Assembly: GCA_025408425.1 (NCBI GenBank)
Contig: JANXYX010000036.1
Span: 205,900-269,899 of the forward strand
Length of the DNA stretch: 64,000 nt
Reading direction: 5' to 3'
Source of the DNA: Granulicella sp.
GTDB lineage: Bacteria > Acidobacteriota > Terriglobia > Terriglobales > Acidobacteriaceae
Position numbers and translations under genes: made by a program
In this document: one piece after another, positions 27,352 through 37,357 of the stretch
Layout: every line of letters begins with the position of its first letter
Position numbering within the stretch: position 1 is the stretch's first letter
The notes under the pieces: generated by a model
What the model was told of the DNA's origin: nothing
Databases searched by the model: none
What the model saw: only the letters and a program-made list of their open reading frames with translations

Positions 27352-28607
27352 TGGCACCCCTTGCAGCCCCCGACCTCATCAATCCCGGCGTCGAAGACGT
27401 TATCGCCGATGCAGCGCGTCACGATGGCACCAACCAGGCCAAAGACCACACCATGATCATCAACATGGGACCGCAGCACCCTTCCACCCATGGTGTTCTG
27501 CGCCTCGTGCTCGAGATCGATGGCGAATCCGTCGTCTCGCTTGCCCCAGACATCGGCTACCTCCACACCGGAATCGAGAAGACCTGCGAAGCCAAGTTCT
27601 ACCAGCAGGTCGTCCCTCTCACCGACCGCATCGACTATCTCTGTCCCATGACCAACAACCTTGCCTACTGCCTCGCAGTGGAGAAGTTGCTTGGTCTCGA
27701 GATCCCCGAGCGCGCCCAGTATCTCCGCGTCCTGCTCAACGAACTCACCCGCATCCAGTCCCACCTCGTATGGCTCGGAACGCACGCCATGGACGTGGGC
27801 GCACTCACCGTATTCCTCTACTGCTTCCGCGAGCGCGAAGACATCCTCCGCATCTTCGAGAATCTATCTGGCCAGCGCATGATGACCAGCTACTTCCGAA
27901 TCGGTGGCGTCTCCGTTGAACCACCCCTCGACTTCTACAAACAGGTACAGGACTTCCTCAACATCATGCCGGATCGCATCCAGCAGTATGAGAACCTGCT
28001 CACTGGCAATCCGATCTGGATGGGACGCCTCAAAGGCATCGGACACCTCACCGCAGCGGAAGCCATCTCCCTCGGCGTCACAGGTCCCCCGCTCCGCGCC
28101 TCAGGCGTCGATTGGGATCTCCGCCGCGACATGCCCTACAGCGGCTACGAGAAGTTCCAGTTCAAGGTTCCCGTCTCACAGGATTGCGACGTCTGGGCCC
28201 GTTACGTCGTACGCATGGAAGAGATGCACGAGTCGGTCAAAATTTGCCAGCAGGCTCTCGACGGAATGCCCGAAGGCCGCATCGTAGCCGACGCACCCAA
28301 GATCGTCCTGCCCGACCGCGAGCAGATGAAGACCCAGATGGAGTCCCTCATTCATCACTTCAAGATCGTCACCGAAGGCTTCGCAGTTCCCGCCGGAGAG
28401 GTCTACCAGGCCGTCGAATCCCCACGCGGAGAGATGGGCTACTACGTCGTCTCCGACGGTACCGCCAAGCCCTATCGCGTTCACATGCGCAACCCCTCCT
28501 ACGCCACCCTGCAGGCTCTCGAAACCATGTGCAAAGGCCGCCTGCTCGCCGACGTAGTCGCCGTCATCGGTTCCATCGATATCGTCCTCGGCGAAATCGA
28601 CAGGTAA
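27351..28607 (+). CDS. nuoD: NADH-quinone oxidoreductase subunit D
   Basis: 418 aa, the 49-kDa subunit that together with NuoB forms the quinone pocket. GPQHPSTHGVLRLVLEIDGE and GYLHTGIEKTCE carry the conserved histidine of the quinone headgroup site. Family tail: VVAVIGSIDIVLGEIDR. Length is typical for the family. Translationally coupled to nuoC. Its normal partner gene nuoB is not in this operon. Confidence 0.96.
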   Translation: MAPLAAPDLINPGVEDVIADAARHDGTNQAKDHTMIINMGPQHPSTHGVLRLVLEIDGESVVSLAPDIGYLHTGIEKTCEAKFYQQVVPLTDRIDYLCPMTNNLAYCLAVEKLLGLEIPERAQYLRVLLNELTRIQSHLVWLGTHAMDVGALTVFLYCFREREDILRIFENLSGQRMMTSYFRIGGVSVEPPLDFYKQVQDFLNIMPDRIQQYENLLTGNPIWMGRLKGIGHLTAAEAISLGVTGPPLRASGVDWDLRRDMPYSGYEKFQFKVPVSQDCDVWARYVVRMEEMHESVKICQQALDGMPEGRIVADAPKIVLPDREQMKTQMESLIHHFKIVTEGFAVPAGEVYQAVESPRGEMGYYVVSDGTAKPYRVHMRNPSYATLQALETMCKGRLLADVVAVIGSIDIVLGEIDR

Positions 28608-28620
28608 GAAGTTTTGATAA

Positions 28621-28689
28621 GGTACGGCTTCGCCGTGCCGCACAGTTTGCAGCAGAAAGGGGCTTTAGCCCCTGAGGTACAGTTTGCAG
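28621..28689. repeat. Composite palindromic repeat inside nuo operon
   Basis: Three parts: a hairpin GGTACGGC-TTC-GCCGTGCC (28621-28639), a direct repeat ACAGTTTGCAG (28642-28652 and 28679-28689), and between its copies the palindrome GGGGCTTTAGCCCC (28659-28672). It lies just after nuoD and supplies the GAGGT and TTG of the next ORF. Confidence 0.65.
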
Positions 28690-29022
28690 GACGAAACAAT
28701 ACGCCGGGAACTCTGGATATCGCTCGTCGGTTCCCTCCGTTCCCATCTTGCGGCACTACAAGTTACAAACAGAATCAGCAGTGCACTAATTATTGAATCG
28801 CAGCAAGGTTTTCTCGAAGTACAGGTAAAAGCAGATACCGCCATCCTCAGCCTCAGGTTCGATCCTGACAGTGGAACCGGTATCTGGACATTGCACAAAG
28901 GCAAGCAAAGCATGGGCGGATGGTCTCTCGCACAAGACGCGACAGTCACCTTCAATCAGCCGCCGCAAACGATGGATTTGGAACTGGCCGTGGAACACTT
29001 CGCGGCGATGTTATTAGGCTAG
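28684..29022 (+). CDS. Hypothetical protein inserted between nuoD and nuoE
   Basis: 112 aa from the TTG at 28684, preceded six bases earlier by GAGGT, both inside the palindromic repeat. No ATG or GTG is available near the start. The protein is soluble, alpha/beta by eye: an N-terminal amphipathic helix, then LEVQVKADTAILSLRFDPDS and IWTLHKGKQSMGGWSLAQDA, then a C-terminal helix LELAVEHFAAMLLG. It resembles none of the known complex I subunits. nuoE starts 8 bases after its stop, so it is cotranscribed and may affect nuoE translation. Confidence 0.65.
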   Translation: MQDETIRRELWISLVGSLRSHLAALQVTNRISSALIIESQQGFLEVQVKADTAILSLRFDPDSGTGIWTLHKGKQSMGGWSLAQDATVTFNQPPQTMDLELAVEHFAAMLLG

Positions 29023-29030
29023 AAAACTCT

Positions 29031-29540
29031 ATGAGCACAGTCGCCAACACGATCTTTTCGCCGGAGCTGGCCGCACGCTTCGATCACCTCGTCACCATCT
29101 ATCCCCTCAGCCGTTCGGCCCTCGTCCCAATGCTGCTCTACGCGCAGGACGAGATCGGCTACGTCTCGGACGCCGCCGTCGCAGAGATCGCCCAGCGCCT
29201 CGACCTCGTCGAACTCGAAGTCCGCAACGTCCTCAGCTACTACTCCATGCTCCGCACCAAGCCTGCCGGCAAGTACAACGTCCAGGTATGCACCAACATC
29301 TCCTGCATGCTGCGCGGCGGCTACAAAATCCTCGACCACTGCAAGGAAACCCTCGGCATTGGTCACAAGCAGACCACCCCCGACGGCGTCTTCTCTCTCG
29401 AAGAGGTCGAGTGCATCGGTGCCTGCTGCTGGGCTCCAGCCATGCAGATCAACTACGACTTTCACGAAGACCTCACTCCGGAGAAGGTCGACGTACTATT
29501 CCAGATGTACCGTGACGGCCAGGGAAAGGACGTGAAGTAA
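29031..29540 (+). CDS. nuoE: NADH-quinone oxidoreductase subunit E
   Basis: 169 aa thioredoxin-like subunit holding the [2Fe-2S] cluster N1a. Ligands are C87 and C92 (QVCTNISCMLRGG) and C128 and C132 (VECIGACCWAPAM). The open frame extends into the upstream ORF but ATG at 29031 matches family N-termini. Abuts nuoF with no gap. Confidence 0.95.
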   Translation: MSTVANTIFSPELAARFDHLVTIYPLSRSALVPMLLYAQDEIGYVSDAAVAEIAQRLDLVELEVRNVLSYYSMLRTKPAGKYNVQVCTNISCMLRGGYKILDHCKETLGIGHKQTTPDGVFSLEEVECIGACCWAPAMQINYDFHEDLTPEKVDVLFQMYRDGQGKDVK

Positions 29541-30857
29541 ATGCCAACACTCGTCTCGCATCCCGATGAAGTCAAAGTAATCTCCCGCCGCTTCGGCCAG
29601 GGCGCAGCAGACATCGAGAAATACCTCGAACTAGACGGTTACAAAGCTGTCCAGAGGGCCATCGCAGAAGGCCCTGAGTGGATCATTAACACCATGAAGG
29701 CCAGCGGCCTCCGCGGTCGTGGCGGAGCAGGCTTCCCCACGGGCATGAAGTGGTCCTTCGTCCCCAAAGTCTCTGAGAAGCCCAAATACGTCCTCGTCAA
29801 TGGGGACGAGTCCGAGCCCGGAACCTGCAAAGATCACGTCCTCTTCCTGCATGATCCTCACTCCATCATCGAAGGCACCATGATCGCCGGCCTCGCCATT
29901 GGCTCCAGGCTCGGCTTCATCTACCTCCGTGGCGAGTACCGCTACCTCCTCAAGATCGTCGAAAAGGCAGTCGCCGACGCCTACGCAAAAGGCTTCCTCG
30001 GCAAAAACATCTTCGGCTCCGGCATCGACTTCGACATCATCACCCAGACCGGCGCAGGCGCCTACGAAGTCGGCGAAGAGTCCGCCCTCATGGAGTCCCT
30101 CGAAGGCAAGCGCGGCGTCCCTCGCATCAAGCCGCCCTTCCCCGCCGTCGTCGGCCTCTATGGTGGCCCCACCGTTATCAATAACGCTGAGACCATCGCC
30201 AACGCCCCCCACATTCTCCTCATGGGCGGCGAAGCCTACGCCAAACTCGGCACCGAGCGCAACGGCGGAACCCGTCTCTTCGGCATCTCCGGCCACGTTG
30301 AACGCCCCGGTGTCTACGAGCTCCCCATGGGCTACTCGCTCCGCAAAGCCATCTACGAAGTAGCTGGCGGCATCAAGGACGGCAAGAAGCTCAAAGCCGT
30401 CGTCCCCGGCGGCTCCTCCTGCCCCGTCCTCACCGCAGACGAGATCGACGTAGGTCTCGACTTCGACCAGATGGGCAAGGCCGGCACCATGCTCGGCTCA
30501 GGCGGCATCGTCGTGCTCGACGAGACGGTCTCCATCGTCGAGTTCGCCCTCCGCGTCATCTCCTTCTACCAGCATGAGTCCTGCGGTTGGTGTATCCCCT
30601 GCCGCGAAGGAACCGACTGGATCAAAAAGACCCTCACACGCGTCCACGCCGGCGGCGGTTCAAAGAAAGACATCGACAACGTCCAGTACCTCGCCGAAAA
30701 CATGATGGGCCGCACCTTCTGCCCACTCGGCGACGCAGCTGCCATGCCCACCCTCGGCTTCGTCAAGAAGTTCCGTAAAGAATTCGAAGAATATATCGAC
30801 GGCAAGCGCGTCGACACGCCACTGATCACAATTGACCAGCTGGTCGGAGCACACTAA
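29541..30857 (+). CDS. nuoF: NADH-quinone oxidoreductase subunit F
   Basis: 438 aa. Binds NADH and FMN and carries cluster N3. GLRGRGGAGFPTGMKW and NGDESEPGTCKD form the nucleotide/FMN site, and GAGAYEVGEESALMESLEG is the FMN-binding loop. [4Fe-4S] ligands are C348, C351, C354 (ESCGWCIPCREG) and C394 (TFCPLG). Directly followed by nuoG. Confidence 0.97.
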   Translation: MPTLVSHPDEVKVISRRFGQGAADIEKYLELDGYKAVQRAIAEGPEWIINTMKASGLRGRGGAGFPTGMKWSFVPKVSEKPKYVLVNGDESEPGTCKDHVLFLHDPHSIIEGTMIAGLAIGSRLGFIYLRGEYRYLLKIVEKAVADAYAKGFLGKNIFGSGIDFDIITQTGAGAYEVGEESALMESLEGKRGVPRIKPPFPAVVGLYGGPTVINNAETIANAPHILLMGGEAYAKLGTERNGGTRLFGISGHVERPGVYELPMGYSLRKAIYEVAGGIKDGKKLKAVVPGGSSCPVLTADEIDVGLDFDQMGKAGTMLGSGGIVVLDETVSIVEFALRVISFYQHESCGWCIPCREGTDWIKKTLTRVHAGGGSKKDIDNVQYLAENMMGRTFCPLGDAAAMPTLGFVKKFRKEFEEYIDGKRVDTPLITIDQLVGAH

Positions 30858-33242
30858 ATGGCAGACGTAACTTTTACCGTAGACGGCAAACAAATCACCG
30901 CACCCGCAGGCACCCTCCTCATCGAGGCCTGCAAGACCGCCGGCATCGAAATCCCTGCATTCTGTTACTACCCCGGGCTCTCCCTCCAGGCCGCATGCCG
31001 CATGTGCGTCGTCCGCATCGAGAAGATGCCCAAGCTCCAGACCGCCTGCACTACCCCGGTCGCCGAGGGCATGATCGTCTACACCGAGACCCCCGACATC
31101 GCCCAGGCCCGCAAGGCCACACTGCAACTTCTCCTCGGCAACCATCCCCTCGACTGCCCCGTCTGCGACGCCGGCGGCGAGTGCGAGCTACAGGACATGA
31201 CCTTCAAGTACGGTGCCGCCGACAGCTTCTACGCCGAGCCCAAGAACCACCGCGAAGAGCAGAAGTGGTCTCCCGTCGTCTACTTTGACCGCCCCCGCTG
31301 CATCCTCTGTTATCGCTGCGTCCGCATGTGCGGCGAAGGCATGGACGTCTTCGCGCTCGGCATTCAGAACCGCGGCAGCTCCTCCGTCATCGCCCCCAAC
31401 GTCCCCGCGCACATGTCCCCCGACGACCTCGCCCACGTGGACTGCGAGCAGTGCGGCATGTGCATCGACGCCTGTCCCGTAGGTGCCCTCACCTCCGGCA
31501 CCTATCGCTACAAGACCCGCCCCTGGGAGATGAATCACGTAGCCACCATCTGCACTCACTGCGGAGACGGCTGCAAGACCACCCTCGGCGTCCGCTCCAC
31601 CTCCGACGGCTCTGAGATCGTCCGCGGCGACAACCGCGACAAGTCTGGCATCAACGGCGACTTCCTCTGCAACAAGGGCCGCTACGCCTTTGACTTTGCT
31701 AACCACGAAGACCGCATCACCCAGCCTCTCGTCCGCCAACCCAACGGCGAACTCAAGCCCGTCTCCTGGGAAGTTGCCCTCGACCACGTCGGCAGCAAAC
31801 TCCGCGCACTCCGCGACACCCGCGGCGGCAAGTCCATCGGCGTCATCGGCTCGAACCGCATCACCAATGAGGAAGCTTACCTCCTCCAGAAGTTCGCCCG
31901 CACCGTCCTCGGCACCAACAATATCGACCACCACCGCACCGCCGACTATGTCTCGTTCGCCCAGTCCCTCGCAGGCCACACCGGCCGCACCGCCTCGCTG
32001 AACGACACACTCAAAGCCCCCGCGATCCTCCTCGTCGGCGGCGACCCAACCAACCAAAGCCCCGCCACCGCCTGGAACCTGCGCACTGACGTCCGCCTCA
32101 ACCGCGCCCGCCTCTACGTAGCTAACAGCGAAGAGATCAAACTCCGCCGCCAGGCCAAGGCTTTTGTACAACTCGCTCCCTTCGGTTACAACGCCTTCGC
32201 CGCCTACCTCGCTGGCGATAACGCAGCCGCGGCCAGTGCAGCTTCCGACAGCAACGCTCTCAGCGCCTTCCGCGATGCAGTCAAGGCAGAGGAAAACCTC
32301 CTCATCCTCATAGGATCCGAACTCCGCGGCGCGGAGCTCAAGAAGCTCATCGACTTCGGCCTCACCATTCCAGGTGCTAAGTTTGCTCTCCTCTCCGACT
32401 ACGTCAACTCTCGCGGCGCAGCCGACATGGGCCTCCTGCCCGATATGCTCCCCGGCTACATGCCCGTCGGCTCCCCCAGCGATCTAGCCACCGAATACGC
32501 AGTACCCAACGAACCCGGCCTCGACATGCTTGAAATGTTCGACTCCGCCGGTCGTGGAAATCTATCCGCCCTTTACATCGTCGGATCCAACCCAGTCGCC
32601 CGCTACGGAATCGATCCCGCGTCACTCAAAGACACCTTCATCGTCGTGCAGGACATGTTCCTCACCGAGACCGCAGCCCTGGCCGACGTCGTCCTGCCCG
32701 CGGCCAATCTCTACGAGAAGTCCGGCTCCGTCACCAACAGCTACGGCGACCTCCAGCAGGTCAACAAAGCCGGAGACCGCGCCGGCGTACGTAGCGACTT
32801 CGAGATGATCGTCCGCATCGCCGACAAAATCGGCGCCGACATGCGCAAGCTCGTCCCCTTCGGCAAAGGCCTCCGCGCCGACATGGGCCAGTCCCGTGGA
32901 GCCCAGTCTGGCGAGGCCGACCGCCATGCCGTCTGGCTCACAGCCAACAACCTCGAGCCACGGCTCAGCCCCTTCGATGCCTTCGCCATCCTCGACGAGA
33001 TCCAGCGCCTCGTTCCCGGCTACAACATCCTTCGGCTCCAGCTCCTCTCAGGAAACGACCAGCACCTGTCACCCGTCGCCCCAACCCCGCTCGTCCAGAT
33101 CGGTACTCGGCGCGATCAGGTCCTCCCGGCGAACGATTCCCTCTTCACCTCAGGCACCCTTGGTCGCTTCTCGACCATGTTAGGTGACCTGCAACAGAAC
33201 GAAGCACAGCGGCTCATCCAGATTCAAACCGCCGCAGACTAG
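30858..33242 (+). CDS. nuoG: NADH-quinone oxidoreductase subunit G
   Basis: 794 aa, the largest peripheral subunit, running electrons from NuoF/E toward NuoI. Visible ligands: [2Fe-2S] C36, C47, C50, C64; His-Cys3 cluster H96, C100, C103, C109; ferredoxin-like clusters C148/C151/C154/C158 and C196/C199/C202/C206; and the extra N7 set C232, C235, C239 and C271 (ICTHCGDGC and LCNKGR), which some lineages lack. The C-terminal half is a molybdopterin-oxidoreductase-like domain without obvious cofactor residues. Confidence 0.96.
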   Translation: MADVTFTVDGKQITAPAGTLLIEACKTAGIEIPAFCYYPGLSLQAACRMCVVRIEKMPKLQTACTTPVAEGMIVYTETPDIAQARKATLQLLLGNHPLDCPVCDAGGECELQDMTFKYGAADSFYAEPKNHREEQKWSPVVYFDRPRCILCYRCVRMCGEGMDVFALGIQNRGSSSVIAPNVPAHMSPDDLAHVDCEQCGMCIDACPVGALTSGTYRYKTRPWEMNHVATICTHCGDGCKTTLGVRSTSDGSEIVRGDNRDKSGINGDFLCNKGRYAFDFANHEDRITQPLVRQPNGELKPVSWEVALDHVGSKLRALRDTRGGKSIGVIGSNRITNEEAYLLQKFARTVLGTNNIDHHRTADYVSFAQSLAGHTGRTASLNDTLKAPAILLVGGDPTNQSPATAWNLRTDVRLNRARLYVANSEEIKLRRQAKAFVQLAPFGYNAFAAYLAGDNAAAASAASDSNALSAFRDAVKAEENLLILIGSELRGAELKKLIDFGLTIPGAKFALLSDYVNSRGAADMGLLPDMLPGYMPVGSPSDLATEYAVPNEPGLDMLEMFDSAGRGNLSALYIVGSNPVARYGIDPASLKDTFIVVQDMFLTETAALADVVLPAANLYEKSGSVTNSYGDLQQVNKAGDRAGVRSDFEMIVRIADKIGADMRKLVPFGKGLRADMGQSRGAQSGEADRHAVWLTANNLEPRLSPFDAFAILDEIQRLVPGYNILRLQLLSGNDQHLSPVAPTPLVQIGTRRDQVLPANDSLFTSGTLGRFSTMLGDLQQNEAQRLIQIQTAAD

Positions 33243-33281
33243 TCACCCAGACCGCCGCCCACAGGAGCGCGACCCATTACC

Positions 33282-34340
33282 GTGAGCCATCTATCACCGT
33301 TCCAGACATTTCTGCTGCTCAGCATCCTCAAGATTGTCGTCGTCCTCGTCATCACCCTGACGGCGGTCGCCTACACGGTGCTGCTGGAGCGTAAGGTTCT
33401 CGGCCGCATGCAGAATCGCTGGGGCCCCTCCCGCGTCGGCCCCTTCGGCCTCCTTCAGCCCCTCGCCGACGGCATCAAGCTCTTCCTCAAGGAAGACCTC
33501 ATGCCAATGGCAGCTCAGCGCCCACTCTTCATCATCGCGCCCATCATCGCGCTCGCCTGCTCCCTTATCTCCATCGCCGTCGTTCCCTTCGGAGCGGTCC
33601 AGCGCGTCAAGGGCGTCGATATCTTCAACGTTGCCGACCTTAACATCGGCCTCCTCGTCATCCTGGGCATCACCTCCATCGGCGTCTACGGCATCGCCCT
33701 CTCCGGCTGGTCCTCAAACAACAAATTCGCACTGCTCGGCTCTCTCCGTGCCACCTCGCAGATGATCAGCTACGAGCTCGCGCTCGGCCTCTCCCTCGTC
33801 GGCGTCGTCCTTCGGGCCCAGTCCCTCAGCCTCCGCGACATCGTCAACAGCCAGGCCGCGCACGGTGCCCTCTCCTGGAACATCTTCGGCGGCTTCCAGT
33901 TCGTCGCCTTCTTCATCTACCTCATGGCCGCCTACGCCGAGACCAATCGCTCCCCATTCGACCTCCCCGAGGCCGAGTCCGAGCTCGTCGCCGGCTACCA
34001 CACCGAATACTCCTCCATGAAGTTCGCCATGTTCTTCATGGCCGAGTATGCCAACATGATTACCGTCAGCTGCGTCGCCACACTGCTCTTCTTCGGCGGC
34101 CCATCCAGCCCCTTCGGCCATCTAATCCCAGACTTCGGCGGCCCAATCGTCCAGGCCATCCTGCCCATCGGCTGGTTCGTCCTCAAAGTTCTTGCATTCC
34201 TCCTGCTGTACATCTGGGTCCGCGGCACGCTGCCACGTTTCAGGTATGACCAACTCATGAGCTTCGGCTGGAAGGTTCTACTGCCGATCGCCATGGTCAA
34301 CATCATCGTCACCAGCCTTATCCTTGCACTGCGCGGCTAG
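33282..34340 (+). CDS. nuoH: NADH-quinone oxidoreductase subunit H
   Basis: 352 aa, about 8 helices, at the junction of the two arms and forming the quinone entry channel. LLERKVLGRMQNRWGPSRVG is the first conserved loop, and AETNRSPFDLPEAESELVAG is the acidic loop linked to proton coupling. GTG start at 33282. It is followed by nuoJ, so nuoI is absent from the expected position. Confidence 0.96.
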   Translation: MSHLSPFQTFLLLSILKIVVVLVITLTAVAYTVLLERKVLGRMQNRWGPSRVGPFGLLQPLADGIKLFLKEDLMPMAAQRPLFIIAPIIALACSLISIAVVPFGAVQRVKGVDIFNVADLNIGLLVILGITSIGVYGIALSGWSSNNKFALLGSLRATSQMISYELALGLSLVGVVLRAQSLSLRDIVNSQAAHGALSWNIFGGFQFVAFFIYLMAAYAETNRSPFDLPEAESELVAGYHTEYSSMKFAMFFMAEYANMITVSCVATLLFFGGPSSPFGHLIPDFGGPIVQAILPIGWFVLKVLAFLLLYIWVRGTLPRFRYDQLMSFGWKVLLPIAMVNIIVTSLILALRG

Positions 34341-34439
34341 TCCCACCGCACAAGCTGCTTTACAATCAACAGGTAACCCCCTCAACCTCTGCTCTGTTCG
34401 AGAGTTCTTAAAGCTTCAGGAAAGACTCAGCGGATCATC

Positions 34440-34946
34440 ATGCAACTGGCACTCTTCATCATCTTCGGCGCGCTTGCGGTAGCAGGAGCTCTGAATCTGC
34501 TCTTGCAGCGTCATCCCATCAACAGCGCTCTGTCGCTCGTTGTCGTCATGATGTCGCTCGCCGTCCTCTACTGGTCCCTCGGTGCGGAGTTCCTCGCCGC
34601 CGCCCAGGTCATCGTCTACTCCGGCGCCATCATGGTGCTCTTCGTCTTCGTCATCATGCTGCTCAACGCCGGAGAAGAAGAACACACCACAGGCAGCCGT
34701 GCCGCCTACATCGTAGGATTCCCTGGCGCAGCCGCAATCTTCTGCATCCTCAGCTTTGTCTTCCTCTCGGAGCGCAAGGCCCTTGGCCTTACCAACCTCG
34801 GCGGTCAGCTCAACAGCGGACTCAGCAACATCGCAGAGATCAGCACGGTGCTCTTCACCAGACTCCTGCTGCCCTTTGAGGTCACCTCCGTTCTCATCCT
34901 GGTAGCCATCCTCGGGGCCGTCGTCCTCGCGCGAAAGGAGCAATAG
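34440..34946 (+). CDS. nuoJ: NADH-quinone oxidoreductase subunit J
   Basis: 168 aa, five helices of the membrane arm. The conserved helix AAAQVIVYSGAIMVLFVFVI (reading EFLAAAQVIVYSG) contains the pi-bulge region typical of NuoJ. A gap of about 99 bases separates it from nuoH, without a recognisable gene, and nuoK follows 3 bases after its stop. Confidence 0.94.
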   Translation: MQLALFIIFGALAVAGALNLLLQRHPINSALSLVVVMMSLAVLYWSLGAEFLAAAQVIVYSGAIMVLFVFVIMLLNAGEEEHTTGSRAAYIVGFPGAAAIFCILSFVFLSERKALGLTNLGGQLNSGLSNIAEISTVLFTRLLLPFEVTSVLILVAILGAVVLARKEQ

Positions 34947-34949
34947 CTC

Positions 34950-35261
34950 ATGTCCGCAGAAGTCCCTGTCGCCTACTACCTCGTTCTCGCCGCCATCCTC
35001 TTCTCCGTCGGCGTCGCTGCGTTTCTCATCAAGCGCAACGTAATCACCATCTTCATGTCCATTGAGCTGATGCTCAACGCTGTCAACCTGACCTTCGTCG
35101 CCTTTAGCCACATGTGGCACCAGATACAAGGCCAGATCTTCGTCTTCTTTGTGATGGTCGTAGCCGCCGCGGAAGCCGCAGTCGGTTTTGCCATCATCAT
35201 CGCCATCTTCCGCACGCGCCAGACGCTGAACGTTGACCAGATCAACCTGATGAAATCGTGA
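34950..35261 (+). CDS. nuoK: NADH-quinone oxidoreductase subunit K
   Basis: 103 aa, three helices. [18 protein letters not shown] carries the conserved glutamate of the proton path, and [17 protein letters not shown] the second one. Overlaps the nuoL GTG start by four bases (GTGA). Confidence 0.95.
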   Translation: MSAEVPVAYYLVLAAILFSVGVAAFLIKRNVITIFMSIELMLNAVNLTFVAFSHMWHQIQGQIFVFFVMVVAAAEAAVGFAIIIAIFRTRQTLNVDQINLMKS

Positions 35262-37249
35262 CCAATATGCCCTCTTCTTATCTCTGGTTGATTCCGCTGC
35301 TTCCCTTCACAGGCTTCCTCATCAACGGAACCCTCGGACGCAAGTTGCCCCGCGCCGCAGTCACCGCCATCGCCCTGCTCTTCACTGCCGTCCCTGCCGC
35401 CATCGTCGCGTGGCTCTGGGTCACAATGAAAGCTGTCGGCGCACCCGATTCCATCAGCATCAATGCCGGTCCCTGGATCACCATCACCGGATTCCACGTA
35501 GACTTCGCCTTCACCGTAGACCACCTCACCCTCATCATGCTCGGCGTAGTCACTGGCGTAGGCTTCCTCATCCATCTCTACTCCGCCGGATACATGGCGC
35601 ACGAAGAGGGCTACTGGCGCTTCTTCGCCTACCTCAATCTCTTCATGTTCTTCATGTCCGTTCTCGTCCTCGCAGAGAGCTTCCTGCTCCTCTTCGTAGG
35701 ATGGGAGGGCGTTGGTCTGGCCTCATACCTCCTCATCGGCTTCTACTTCAAGAAGGACTCCGCCGCCAACGCCGGTAAAAAAGCCTTCATCGTCAATCGC
35801 ATCGGCGACTTCGGCTTCCTCCTCGCGATGTTCCTCATCGTCGCCCACTTCGGCTCGCTGGACTTCGCCCACGTCTTCAACGCCATCAGCGTCAACCCTG
35901 ACTGGCACGGCGGCGTCCTTACCGCCATCGCCCTGCTCCTGGTCGTAGGCGCAGCCGGCAAATCCGCCCAGATTCCCCTCTACGTCTGGCTACCAGACGC
36001 CATGGAAGGTCCCACCCCTGTCTCGGCCCTCATCCATGCCGCAACCATGGTCACCGCTGGCATCTACATGGTCGCCCGCTGCCACACCATCTTCGACCGT
36101 TCCCCCTATGCACTCGGCGTAGTCGCCATCATCGGAGCGGCCACCGCCATCTTCGCCGCCTGCATCGGCATAGTGCAGCACGACATCAAGCGCGTTCTCG
36201 CCTATTCCACCGTCTCCCAGCTAGGCTACATGTTCCTCGCCTGCGGAGTTGGTGCCTACACCGCCGGCATCTTCCACCTGCTCACCCACGCCTTCTTCAA
36301 AGCCCTGCTCTTCCTCGCCGCCGGTTCTGTTATCCACGCCCTCTCCGGCGAACAGGACATGCGCAAGATGGGCGGCCTCTGGCGCAAGATCCCCATCACC
36401 TTCTGGACCATGACCATGGGCGTCTTCGCCATCGCCGGCATCCCTCCGCTGGCTGGCTTCTTCTCCAAGGACGAAATCCTCTACCAGGCCTTCATCTCTC
36501 CCAACCCCATCGGCAAGCTCCTTTGGGCAGTCGGCCTTATCACCGCCGGCATGACCTCCTTCTACATGTTCCGCCTGTGGTTCAAAACCTTCTTCGGCGA
36601 ATCCCGCGTTGAGGAGACCCACGCCAGCCACGGACACGACGATCACGCGTCACACGGAAATGGTGGAGTCCACGAGTCCCCCTGGATCATGCTCTTCGCC
36701 CTCGTCATCCTCGCCATCCTCTCCGTCATCGGCGGATGGGTCGGCGTTCCGACAGCCATGTTCGGCCACAACGAGATTGAGCACTTCCTCGCCCCCGTCT
36801 TCGAATCCGGAGCCTCTGCCCAGGCAGCCACAGCAGCAGCCAGCCAAGGCCTCGAGCTCACTCTCGCTGCACTATCAGTCCTCACCGCCCTCGCGGGACT
36901 CGGCCTCGCCTACACCTTCTACTACAAGAAGCCCGGCACAGCAGCCACACTCGCCCAGCGCGCCCCAGCCCTCTATCGTCTCGTCGAAAACAAGTTCTAC
37001 GTCGATGAGATCTACAGCGCAGTCATCATCACACCGCTGCTCATGTTCACCCGCCTTATCCTCGGCGGCCTCGTAGACAGCGGCCTCGTCAACGGCTCCG
37101 GTGCTCTCGCTGGCGCAACCACTCGCGGACTCAGTACTCTCACCCGCCGCGTTCAATCAGGCAACATCCGCTCCTACGCCGGCTGGCTGGCGCTCGGAGC
37201 AGCAGCAGTTCTCATCGTCATGATCTTCGGACGTTTCTGGGCTCACTAG
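35258..37249 (+). CDS. nuoL: NADH-quinone oxidoreductase subunit L
   Basis: 663 aa, antiporter-like proton channel with the long lateral helix near its C-terminus. Conserved [18 protein letters not shown] (glutamate), [20 protein letters not shown] (lysine/histidine region just before) and [20 protein letters not shown] are seen. A His/Asp-rich loop ([18 protein letters not shown]) between late helices might bind metal. GTG start coupled to nuoK. Confidence 0.96.
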   Translation: MTNMPSSYLWLIPLLPFTGFLINGTLGRKLPRAAVTAIALLFTAVPAAIVAWLWVTMKAVGAPDSISINAGPWITITGFHVDFAFTVDHLTLIMLGVVTGVGFLIHLYSAGYMAHEEGYWRFFAYLNLFMFFMSVLVLAESFLLLFVGWEGVGLASYLLIGFYFKKDSAANAGKKAFIVNRIGDFGFLLAMFLIVAHFGSLDFAHVFNAISVNPDWHGGVLTAIALLLVVGAAGKSAQIPLYVWLPDAMEGPTPVSALIHAATMVTAGIYMVARCHTIFDRSPYALGVVAIIGAATAIFAACIGIVQHDIKRVLAYSTVSQLGYMFLACGVGAYTAGIFHLLTHAFFKALLFLAAGSVIHALSGEQDMRKMGGLWRKIPITFWTMTMGVFAIAGIPPLAGFFSKDEILYQAFISPNPIGKLLWAVGLITAGMTSFYMFRLWFKTFFGESRVEETHASHGHDDHASHGNGGVHESPWIMLFALVILAILSVIGGWVGVPTAMFGHNEIEHFLAPVFESGASAQAATAAASQGLELTLAALSVLTALAGLGLAYTFYYKKPGTAATLAQRAPALYRLVENKFYVDEIYSAVIITPLLMFTRLILGGLVDSGLVNGSGALAGATTRGLSTLTRRVQSGNIRSYAGWLALGAAAVLIVMIFGRFWAH

Positions 37250-37284
37250 CCGTTCGTTTGTGCCGTTGTTTTTTCTTTTGTTTG

Positions 37285-37300
37285 TCATCCCGAAGGGATC
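37285..37300. repeat. Short ATCCC-GAA-GGGAT hairpin element
   Basis: A small inverted repeat in the 108-base gap between nuoL and nuoM, preceded by a T-rich stretch. Reminiscent of the GTCATCCCGAAGGGATCTG elements seen often between acidobacterial genes. It might be a processing or weak termination site within the operon. Confidence 0.3.
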
Positions 37301-37357
37301 TGCTTCTGTCGTTGTAGTTGCTCTTAAGAACCGCAACACCGCTTCACCAAGGAAACG

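Noticed and set aside
31188..32171. Long antisense ORF over nuoG and similar ones over nuoL, nuoM, nuoN and smc
   Set aside because: Ala/Gly/Val/Asp/Glu-rich translations are mirror images of GC-rich coding strands; no start signals or family likeness.
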